Assembly: GCA_964617665.1 (NCBI GenBank)
Contig: CAZUAH010000325.1
Location: 1 to 15,160, forward strand
Origin: JADHUC01 sp964617665
Lineage (GTDB): Bacteria; Planctomycetota; Planctomycetia; Pirellulales; Pirellulaceae
DNA: 15,160 bases
Reading direction: 5' to 3'
The notes under the pieces are model-generated. The model made no database searches, had not been told where the DNA came from, and saw nothing but the letters and a program-made list of their open reading frames with translations. The translations under genes and the position numbers were made by a program. Position 1 is the stretch's first letter. Every line of letters starts with the position of its first letter. Shown here in pieces: positions 1 through 6,190 of the stretch.

Positions 1-1188
1 AATGATGTTGGGTTTCACGGCTCCGAGATCCACACTCCGGTACTGGATCGGCTTGCGGCAGAGGGAGTCGAGTTGACGCACCACTATGTCACGCCGGTCT
101 GCTGGACCACACGAGAATGCCTGCTTGGTGGTCGAGGCACAAGCACGATGAGCGTTCTGGACAGGCCGGCCCCGGGTGCCAACGCGGATCCACCGCTGGT
201 CACTAGCAGCCTTCAGGCCGCGTTGCGCTCGATTGACTACACCACGCATATCAGCGGCAAATGGCACATCAATTCTCTGGAGCCCGATCGCCGTCCCTTG
301 AAACATGGATTCGACTCGTCGTACGGTTACTTGCATGGCCAGATCGATCCCTATCCGCCGCACCACTACAAACGCAACAATCGCACGTGGCACCGAAACG
401 ACGAACTGGTCGCCGAGCCAGGCCATGTGACCGATCTTTTGACCGACGAAGCGGTTCGAGTGATCGAGTCGAAGCACGAAAAGCCGTTCTTCCTCTACGT
501 CGCGTACAGTGTACCGCATTACCCGCTGGACGAGCCCGACCGGTGGATCAGTCCCTACCAAGGCAAGATCGAAGACCGCTGGCGACGGCTATTTGCAGCC
601 AGCGTCTCCCACATGGACCATGGCATTGGCCGGATCGTCGAAGCGTTGGACCGAACCGGCCAGCGAAATCGTACAATCGTCGTCTTCACCTCCGACAACG
701 GCGGCCAGAAAGACTGGCATGCGCCCAAGGGTCATTACGATGACCGGTACGAAGACCATACGACACTGGGTAGCAACGTTCCCTTGCGCGGATGGAAGAC
801 GCAGGTCTACGAGGGCGGTATCCGGGTCCCAACGTTGGTCAGTTGGCCGGGACGCGTTCCTGCCGGAAGAACCATCGATGCAACGACCTGCATCCTGGAC
901 TGGATGCCCACGTTCTGTGCACTGGCCGGGCATCCAGTGCACCTGGAACGTGGTGGCATGTACATTTGGCCCGTGATTGCCGGCAGGCAAAAAGGCGAGC
1001 CTCGCACACTCTTGTGGAACCACGGCAGCAAAGTGGCCGTCCGTCACGGCGACTGGAAGCTGATCGCCAACCGCGACTGGTCACGCCCCGAACTCTTCAA
1101 TTTGGCCAAGGATCCCAATGAACAGGACAACCTGGCCGACGACTCGCCCGAAAAAGTTGCCCAGTTGAAGGCACTGTCTTCCCGGTAG
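1..1188 (+). CDS. Sulfatase (alkaline-phosphatase superfamily), 5' partial
   Basis: This is a family S1-type sulfatase that would hydrolyse sulfate esters, probably on polysaccharide, outside the cytoplasm. The frame is open from base 1, so the N-terminus, including any signal peptide and the first metal-binding aspartates, lies outside the window. Visible family marks are the opening NDVGFHGSEIHTPVLDRLA, the GKWH lysine and histidine (259-267), VPHYPL with its histidine at 517-519, SDNGG with metal-binding Asp/Asn (694-699), and LRGWKTQVYEGGIRVP with its lysine at 796-798. The formylglycine site is expected at Cys 100-102, but reads C-W-T-T-R where the family motif is C-x-P/A-x-R, and the usual following TGR is GGR. 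The C-terminus ends a little early, at QLKALSSR, soon after the DPNEQDNLA motif. Family assignment is firm; activity is uncertain because of the altered site. Confidence 0.93.
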   Translation, partial: NDVGFHGSEIHTPVLDRLAAEGVELTHHYVTPVCWTTRECLLGGRGTSTMSVLDRPAPGANADPPLVTSSLQAALRSIDYTTHISGKWHINSLEPDRRPLKHGFDSSYGYLHGQIDPYPPHHYKRNNRTWHRNDELVAEPGHVTDLLTDEAVRVIESKHEKPFFLYVAYSVPHYPLDEPDRWISPYQGKIEDRWRRLFAASVSHMDHGIGRIVEALDRTGQRNRTIVVFTSDNGGQKDWHAPKGHYDDRYEDHTTLGSNVPLRGWKTQVYEGGIRVPTLVSWPGRVPAGRTIDATTCILDWMPTFCALAGHPVHLERGGMYIWPVIAGRQKGEPRTLLWNHGSKVAVRHGDWKLIANRDWSRPELFNLAKDPNEQDNLADDSPEKVAQLKALSSR

Positions 1189-1219
1189 CTGCGCCAAACA
1201 CGATGGTCTTGACCGGCGC

Positions 1220-1609
1220 TCAGTTCAGGCCACGATCGCCAAGGAATTCGGTGGAGAACACGAAGAAGAGGATCGAATAGACAAGAATCCCAACAGCGCA
1301 GATGGCGAACATGATCGTCGTAAACCAATAACGAATGGGACGTTCCTGTTTGTCCGCCCATCTCATCCGGCTACTCCACGCGGATTCTCTCACAGGAGTC
1401 TTCCCAAGCCGAATCTGCCAATACGCGGTCAAGCCCACCATCGCCGCCACGGCAAGAGATAAGCCACCAAGAACGAATCGGTCGCTGGCAGAACCGCGCA
1501 GAATCGCGCCCGCCAGCGCAGAAGCAAACCCGATGGGAACGAGGAGCAGCAAGAGCTTGCTCACACGTCGATCAGTCTTGTCGAGGTCGATTGGCATGTA
1601 TCTCTTCAC
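1220..1609 (-). CDS. Small hypothetical membrane protein
   Basis: I do not recognise this 129-residue protein. It has a short basic N-terminus and three hydrophobic segments: about residues 19-38 (LLLLVPIGFASALAGAIL), 45-65 (VLGGLSLAVAAMVGLTAYW) and 95-118 (FTTIMFAICAVGILVYSILFFVF). A charged loop rich in Arg lies between the second and third segments. The gene is convergent with the sulfatase (31 bp between ends) and divergent from the SGNH hydrolase (78 bp between starts). The start is unsettled: GTG at 1609 and ATG at 1597 (125 residues) are both in frame, with only weak purine-rich sequence upstream of each. A real gene is likely because of the clean transmembrane pattern, but no function can be given. 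Confidence 0.6.
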   Translation of the reverse strand: MKRYMPIDLDKTDRRVSKLLLLLVPIGFASALAGAILRGSASDRFVLGGLSLAVAAMVGLTAYWQIRLGKTPVRESAWSSRMRWADKQERPIRYWFTTIMFAICAVGILVYSILFFVFSTEFLGDRGLN

Positions 1610-1687
1610 CGAACCATCAGATAGGATGGAATCGAGTATACAGGGAACTCAAACGGAAATCGATCTTCGCGATTCGGAGGCGAGCAG

Positions 1688-3118
1688 ATGCGATTGGCAA
1701 TGATCAGCGGGTTGGCGGCGGTCGTGTTTGCGACTTCCAGTGTGTTGGCTCAGGGCGATTTCAAACCGCCCGAACCGCCGGACAATCTGGAGTCGCTTGG
1801 GGCGAACATCCAACGCACGATGACGCTGCTGGCTACGAGCACTCCGCAGAAGCGGAATCGTGTCCGCATTTTGTTCTACGGTCAATCGGTCACGCGGAAC
1901 CCGTGGTGGAAGGACGTCGCCGACTTTCTGCGCAAGACGTATCCACACGCCGAGCTGGAAATCGCGAATCTCGCAATCGGTGGGTATAGCGCCCCCGTGC
2001 TGATACGGACGGCTGAGTTTGATCTGTATCCTTTCTATCCGGACCTGCTGATCTTCCACGTCTACGGCGGCGTCGAAGGTGGTGAGCAGGAGAAGATCAT
2101 CGAGAAGGTGCGGCGGACCACGACCTCCGAGGTTCTGCTTTGGACCAGCCATTTTCGCTGGCCTCGCGACCTGCCGCGCGATGGAGACCCCAATGATCCG
2201 GATGCGCGAAAACTCACCGAGGCCGACGAAGCCCGCACGGCGATGATTCGAAAGATCTCCAAGAAGTATGGATGCGAGTTGGCCGAAGTGCGCAAGCGTA
2301 TGCGTACGTACCTGAAGGACAACGACCTGTTTCCCAAAGACACGCTGAACGATAGCGTGCATCCGAACAAGCGGGGGAACTTCCTAATCGGCGAGCTGAT
2401 CAAGCCGTCACTCAGGTACGACCCCAAATTCCCGAACGACCCCTGGCGAGACATGGTACGCGACGTGCCGGTTGACGATCCCAGTGTGCAACACGGCGCG
2501 GACGGTAGCCTGGGATTAACGTTCGAAGGCAACCGCATTGATGTCATTGCCGCATGCCCGAACGAGGGCGATTCCGGTACGGCCAAGGTCCTGATCGACG
2601 GCAAGCCGCCCTCCGAATTTCCGGAACTGTACTACCACGCGCGCCGAAGCAACGCGCCGCATGACCACGTGCGGCCGGCGATCAACCAAATTGGCCACGA
2701 GACACCGCTGATTGTCGAAAAGTGGACCGCAAGAATCCTCGAATGTGCCCCGGATAAGAACGTGCTCCGCTACGAGGTTATCGGCTCGAAAACCGGCCGC
2801 GACGGACAGGGGGACCACCTCAAACGCTTTGTCTCCGACTCGGGCAGAGTCGTCATCGAACCTCGCATGTGGATGGTGTCTTGGGCGCTGAAGTACCGCA
2901 AGAAGCCGCTCCCCGAAGACTTCGAGGTCACGTGGGAGGTGAAGCCGTTATTCAACGACGCGTACAAAGCCCCGGAGAGTCTTGGTCCGTCAAAGGAATC
3001 CACGGTCACCTTGGCACAGGGTCTGGCGAACGGCAAACACACGCTCAGGCTAGTTCCCGACGACGACGGTCCCCTTGCCATCAAGGCGTTCCGCGTCTAC
3101 CGCCCTCCGTTGCGCTGA
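1688..3118 (+). CDS. Secreted SGNH/GDSL-type hydrolase
   Basis: This is a predicted exported esterase of the SGNH superfamily, perhaps a carbohydrate deacetylase or other ester hydrolase; the substrate is unknown. A Sec signal peptide ends near residue 21 (VFATSSVLA before QGDF). The SGNH domain covers about 55-245. Block I is ILFYGQSVT with candidate nucleophile Ser67, written GQS rather than GDS. Block II is the IGGYSA glycine around 98-99. Block V is NDSVHPN, giving Asp222 and His225 for the triad. Block III, normally GxND, is HVYGG here and lacks Asn, so the oxyanion hole may be built differently. Residues from about 270 to 476 look like an all-beta C-terminal domain. A strong Shine-Dalgarno (GGAGG, 1676-1680) sits 7 nt before the ATG and fixes the start. 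Confidence 0.85.
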   Translation: MRLAMISGLAAVVFATSSVLAQGDFKPPEPPDNLESLGANIQRTMTLLATSTPQKRNRVRILFYGQSVTRNPWWKDVADFLRKTYPHAELEIANLAIGGYSAPVLIRTAEFDLYPFYPDLLIFHVYGGVEGGEQEKIIEKVRRTTTSEVLLWTSHFRWPRDLPRDGDPNDPDARKLTEADEARTAMIRKISKKYGCELAEVRKRMRTYLKDNDLFPKDTLNDSVHPNKRGNFLIGELIKPSLRYDPKFPNDPWRDMVRDVPVDDPSVQHGADGSLGLTFEGNRIDVIAACPNEGDSGTAKVLIDGKPPSEFPELYYHARRSNAPHDHVRPAINQIGHETPLIVEKWTARILECAPDKNVLRYEVIGSKTGRDGQGDHLKRFVSDSGRVVIEPRMWMVSWALKYRKKPLPEDFEVTWEVKPLFNDAYKAPESLGPSKESTVTLAQGLANGKHTLRLVPDDDGPLAIKAFRVYRPPLR

Positions 3119-3183
3119 GGTCGTGCAACTTAGACGCAATTTCACCATCCGGCGCGGAGGTCGTTCGGCTTGCAGAAGACATC

Positions 3184-3285
3184 ACCCTCCCGCGCTTGAA
3201 GCGGGAGGGTCGGGCCGAAGGCCCGGGGAGGGCAGGACGCGGAACCCTCTCCGAGCCTTCGGCTCGACTCTCCCAGAGGGAGAGT
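3184..3285. repeat. Block of four tandem hairpins between convergent genes
   Basis: Four perfect inverted repeats follow each other: ACCCTCCCGC/GCGGGAGGGT (3184-3193 and 3201-3210), CGGGCC/GGCCCG around GAA (3211-3225), CGAGCC/GGCTCG around TTC (3252-3266), and ACTCTCCC/GGGAGAGT around AGA (3267-3285). The C+T-rich and G+A-rich runs could also pair between hairpins. The block lies in the 271 bp between the ends of the SGNH gene (plus) and the HAAS-type gene (minus), so it could act as a bidirectional terminator. Its composition looks like a dispersed extragenic palindromic repeat. No U-tract follows any stem, so a classical intrinsic terminator is not shown. I see no gene in the rest of 3119-3389. 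Confidence 0.8.
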
Positions 3286-3389
3286 GAAGATAGACGCAAG
3301 CCACGAAACAACACAAAGGCTGCACGACCTCCCCTGAAAGGCATGTTGGACACTCAAGTCTCCCACCGTGAACGGTCCGGGTATCTTGC

Positions 3390-4112
3390 CTACGCTGCCG
3401 ATCGCATCGTTTGCGACTCAAGGTCGTCTTCCGGATCGTTCCGTGTCGCTCGCCCCATGGCGAGGAAGACGATGCCGATCAACAGCGGCCCGATGGCCTG
3501 GCCGATATGCCAGGTACTGCCAATGCCGAATCCGACAGTAAGCCTGCCTGTACCCGGTTCAGATTGCGGCGGTGTGCAGGAGACTATCAGGCACCCTGCC
3601 AGCACAGCGATCAAAGAACACGCGGCTAGAGCCCAGAGGCGTCGCCGGCCTGATGCACGGACCATTCGGCAAAGCAACAGCGAAGCGGCGCTTGCCGGCA
3701 CGAAAGCGATAGCCAAGCTTGCCCATCCGCAGGCCTGAACCAACCTCGGGTTTGTCTCGACAGTCTGACCGTCCAGGAGCATAGCCATGCCGATCGCCAA
3801 CAACAGGAATCCAGCCACGCACAGCAGGAAGATAGCCGGCGTCCCGACCACAAACGCCAGCCACGGGTGCCTGCCCGACCAGGTTGGATAGATCTTGGCC
3901 ACAGCCGCTTGTTCGGCCAACTGCTTGGGATCTCCCAGCCGTTCCGAGAAATCGATCGTGTTTTCAGCATCCGTGCGGTGGTTCATTTCTGCCTCCTGCA
4001 GATCGGAAATGTGATCCTGAAGTTCACCCAGCAACCGTCGCGCATAGCACGGCGGCACTTTCCGTGCCTTCAGTTCGTTAGCCAATTGGCTCCGCCACTG
4101 GTGCAGGTCCAT
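3390..4112 (-). CDS. HAAS-domain membrane protein, partner of PadR
   Basis: This 240-residue protein has a cytoplasmic N-terminal helical domain with the pattern of the HAAS signalling domain: RLLGELQDHISDLQEAE (26-42) followed by FSERLGDPKQLAEQA (55-69). Four hydrophobic segments follow, at about 84-112, 128-150, 159-179 and 204-221. Such proteins are usually encoded directly after a PadR-type repressor and are thought to work with it in membrane-linked signalling; that is family knowledge, not shown here. The ATG at 4112 lies inside the end of the PadR gene (35-bp overlap) and has a GGAGG Shine-Dalgarno about 5 nt upstream, also inside PadR, which points to translational coupling. The role of the transmembrane part is unknown. 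Confidence 0.78.
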   Translation of the reverse strand: MDLHQWRSQLANELKARKVPPCYARRLLGELQDHISDLQEAEMNHRTDAENTIDFSERLGDPKQLAEQAAVAKIYPTWSGRHPWLAFVVGTPAIFLLCVAGFLLLAIGMAMLLDGQTVETNPRLVQACGWASLAIAFVPASAASLLLCRMVRASGRRRLWALAACSLIAVLAGCLIVSCTPPQSEPGTGRLTVGFGIGSTWHIGQAIGPLLIGIVFLAMGRATRNDPEDDLESQTMRSAA

Positions 4113-4449
4113 CTTCGCCTCCGTTTAGCAGCAAGTTCACTGAACGCACAACCTCGTCCCATCGCGATTTCGTGCCCTCCAGTCGCTCGGAACCGGCACG
4201 CGTGAGACGATAAACGATGCGACTTCGCCCCTTGACGGATTGCCGACGGCTTCGGAGCAGACCATCCTGTTCGAGCCGGTGAAGGATGGGGTAGATCGCT
4301 CCCTCGCCAAAATCCAGGGCACCTTCGCTTCGCTCGCGAATCGCGCGCACAAGCTCGTATCCGTACTGCGGCCGGTCTCGCAAAAGACGCAACAAGAGCA
4401 TTTCGGGGATGCCGTTCACGAAGTCTGGATTTGTCCTGCGCACAGCCAT
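4078..4449 (-). CDS. PadR-family transcriptional regulator
   Basis: This is a compact winged-helix repressor of the PadR family, about 123 residues from ATG 4449. The fold is recognisable from PEMLLLRLLRDRPQYGYEL (helix 1-2), the conserved GEGAIYPILHRLEQDGLL recognition helix region, and the wing RSRIVYRLTRAGSERL. A C-terminal helix (SRWDEVVRSVNLLLNG) would serve dimerisation. An in-frame GTG at 4485 would add 12 residues (MPRTSRYGAQET); I prefer ATG 4449 because a GGAG lies 11 nt upstream and the domain starts shortly after it. The gene overlaps the HAAS-type membrane protein and is divergent from the sialidase-like gene, so autoregulation and control of the divergent operon are both plausible. 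The effector is unknown. Confidence 0.88.
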   Translation of the reverse strand: MAVRRTNPDFVNGIPEMLLLRLLRDRPQYGYELVRAIRERSEGALDFGEGAIYPILHRLEQDGLLRSRRQSVKGRSRIVYRLTRAGSERLEGTKSRWDEVVRSVNLLLNGGEDGPAPVAEPIG

Positions 4450-4836
4450 CGTTTCTTGGGCTCCATACCTAGAAGTTCGAGGCACAGACTATATCGGTCG
4501 TCGATCATGCGAACTTGAACGAATAATGCCTCAAACTTCGATGTATCGCAAGATCAGTTTTTTGCGGTCTCCCACGAGAACGGGAACGTGAGGCGACGAT
4601 TTGACACGCTGTTCTGAGGGCAATAGAGTGACACGGTGCGTGACCGGCCGTATGACGCTCGGCGGGGTATAAGACGGACTGCAGATGACAATTTGCCCGC
4701 CGTAGGTTGGGACCATTTGGCCCGACCAGGTGAAGTCCGGCTCGGACGGGACAATGGTCCCATCCCACGGGTATGAACTCACCTGCCGCTCGCCAAGTGT
4801 CGAACCAATCTTGGGAGAATTCACGGAGACGAGCAC
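4450..4836. other. Divergent intergenic region, PadR / sialidase-like
   Basis: About 390 bp separate the two divergent starts, the longest stretch without a recognised gene apart from the repeat-rich region after 9650. On the minus strand a TATAGT (plus 4486-4491 region) could be a -10 element for the PadR pair, but I see no good -35 at normal spacing. A 7-bp inverted repeat AAGTTCG (4473-4479) / CGAACTT (4510-4516) flanks it and is a possible operator. Closer to the sialidase-like gene is the 9-bp inverted repeat listed separately. A minus-strand frame of about 100 codons is open from 4836 to 4531 but has no recognisable features. The plus-strand gene has a GGAGA Shine-Dalgarno at 4824-4828. 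Confidence 0.4.
4708..4762. promoter_or_regulatory. Nested inverted repeat upstream of sialidase-like gene
   Basis: TGGGACCAT (4708-4716) and ATGGTCCCA (4754-4762) form a perfect 9-bp inverted repeat with a 37-bp spacer. Inside it GTCCG/CGGAC (4735-4747) forms a short hairpin around GCT. The site ends about 75 bp before the start codon of the sialidase-like gene, so it may be an operator or a leader structure. No regulator can be assigned; PadR is the nearest candidate. Chance occurrence of a 9-bp repeat at this distance is not excluded. Confidence 0.3.
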
Positions 4837-6171
4837 ATGGATCGACGGAACTTCTTTCGACAGTCGGTGGTGGGAGTCGCTGGCACAGCAGCCTTCGCCG
4901 GTCAGTCGTCAGGTGCCGCGGACCGAACAGTGGGTAGTCGGCGGTACGAGCCGCTGGCAAATGACTTCTCCGTGCTATGGAAAGCCACGGATCCGATGCA
5001 CGAGATCGGATACTGCCCGGCTTTGGCCCGATTATCCAGTGGACGGCTGATCGGATGCATGCTTCACGCGGGCAGCGACGTCGAGAAGCAACGCGAGTGG
5101 ACCGTCAAGGTTCATACCAGCGACGATCGAGGGCACACGTGGAAGCATCGCGTTGATGTGCCTATGATCGATTGCTTTCCATTCGTTGCCGGTTCCTCGG
5201 TGTACGTCATCGGTGGCCGCCATGACCTGACGATCATCCGCTCGGATGACCAAGGCACAACGTGGTCGCCTCCCGTCAAGCTGACCCACGGAAAACTGTG
5301 GTACTGCCATCCGGGCAGCGCTGTGTGCGCACGCGGGCGCATCTACTTCGTGATGGAACAGATCATGGCGCCTATCGAACGGGGATTCCCGACACACGTC
5401 TTCGCCCCGGTCGTAATGTCCGCCCGAACGTCGAACGACCTGACCAAACCGAACGCATGGACGTTTTCCAACACACTGAGTTTTCAAGATGTTATCGAGC
5501 AGAACGGCGAACCGAATCTTGTGGGAGTGCCGTTCTACTCGCCCGGTCGATACAAGCATCCGACCACGTATCGAGGCATGGCCGCGATCGGTTGGGGTGA
5601 AACGAACCTGGTCCAGATTGCGGACCCGGATAATATCTGGTTTGACCCGAATGGTCACACTTTCCACTTGCTGTCGCGCGCGGTCACTGGATGCACCAAC
5701 CTGGCGTGTCTTGCCAAAGCGGTCGAGTCGGAAGATGGCGACAAGATCACGGTCAGTTTGCAGGAAGCCCCGTCCGGCAAACCGATGCTGTACGTTCCAT
5801 TGCCCGGCGGCCAGGTTTCCTTTCACATCGCGTACGATGAACCGTCGCGGCTGTTCTGGATGATATCCTCGCAAGCCACCGACTCGATGAAGCGAGTCGA
5901 GCGGCTGCATCCAAAACGGTACAACATGCCCAATCAGGAGCGTCATCGTCTGGTGCTGCACTTCTCCAAGAACTGCGTCGACTGGTGTTTCGCCGGGGTC
6001 GTGGCAAAAGTGGACGACGTGGGCCAATCGCACCACGGTGGCAACATGATCGTCGACGGTGAAGACCTTCACATTCTCATGCGCACCGCCGACGCTGCCG
6101 CCAAGAACGCCCATAACTCGAACCTGATAACCTTCCACACCGTCAGGCGCTTCCGCGACCTGGTGTACTGA
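4837..6171 (+). CDS. Tat-exported sialidase-like (BNR/Asp-box) beta-propeller
   Basis: This 444-residue protein begins with a twin-arginine signal (MDRRNFFRQS, then a hydrophobic stretch ending near FAGQSSGAA), so it is probably exported folded by the Tat system. Two Asp-boxes are clear: SDDRGHTW (95-102) and SDDQGTTW (136-143), the hallmark of six-bladed sialidase-type propellers. In true exo-sialidases an (F/Y)RIP motif supplies a catalytic Arg near the start of the domain; the corresponding stretch here, EIGYCPALARLSSGRL (56-71), lacks that Arg, so sialic-acid hydrolysis should not be assumed. GGA-rich sequence 8 nt before ATG 4837 supports the start. The LVIVD gene follows after 19 bp, so the two are likely co-transcribed. 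It may be a glycan-binding protein or a glycosidase of another specificity. Confidence 0.82.
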   Translation: MDRRNFFRQSVVGVAGTAAFAGQSSGAADRTVGSRRYEPLANDFSVLWKATDPMHEIGYCPALARLSSGRLIGCMLHAGSDVEKQREWTVKVHTSDDRGHTWKHRVDVPMIDCFPFVAGSSVYVIGGRHDLTIIRSDDQGTTWSPPVKLTHGKLWYCHPGSAVCARGRIYFVMEQIMAPIERGFPTHVFAPVVMSARTSNDLTKPNAWTFSNTLSFQDVIEQNGEPNLVGVPFYSPGRYKHPTTYRGMAAIGWGETNLVQIADPDNIWFDPNGHTFHLLSRAVTGCTNLACLAKAVESEDGDKITVSLQEAPSGKPMLYVPLPGGQVSFHIAYDEPSRLFWMISSQATDSMKRVERLHPKRYNMPNQERHRLVLHFSKNCVDWCFAGVVAKVDDVGQSHHGGNMIVDGEDLHILMRTADAAAKNAHNSNLITFHTVRRFRDLVY

Positions 6172-6190
6172 AACGATAAGAGACGAAAAA

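Noticed and set aside
1649..2362. Minus-strand open frame of 237 codons
   Set aside because: It lies opposite the SGNH domain and its signal peptide; no motif or start signal supports it.
3184..3285. CRISPR array
   Set aside because: The hairpins differ from one another and there are no equal-length direct repeats with spacers, nor any cas gene.
2869..3738. Plus-strand open frame of 289 codons
   Set aside because: It runs from the out-of-frame end of the SGNH gene through the hairpin block into the antisense of the HAAS-type gene; composition is Arg/Pro/Ser-rich as expected of a shadow frame.
4531..4836. Minus-strand open frame of 101 codons between PadR and the sialidase-like gene
   Set aside because: It starts only with GTG at the edge of the plus-strand gene, has no Shine-Dalgarno, and shows no recognisable motif. 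Its ending (VPVLVGDRKKLILRYIEV) looks somewhat protein-like, so a decayed fragment is possible, but the support is too thin to call a gene.
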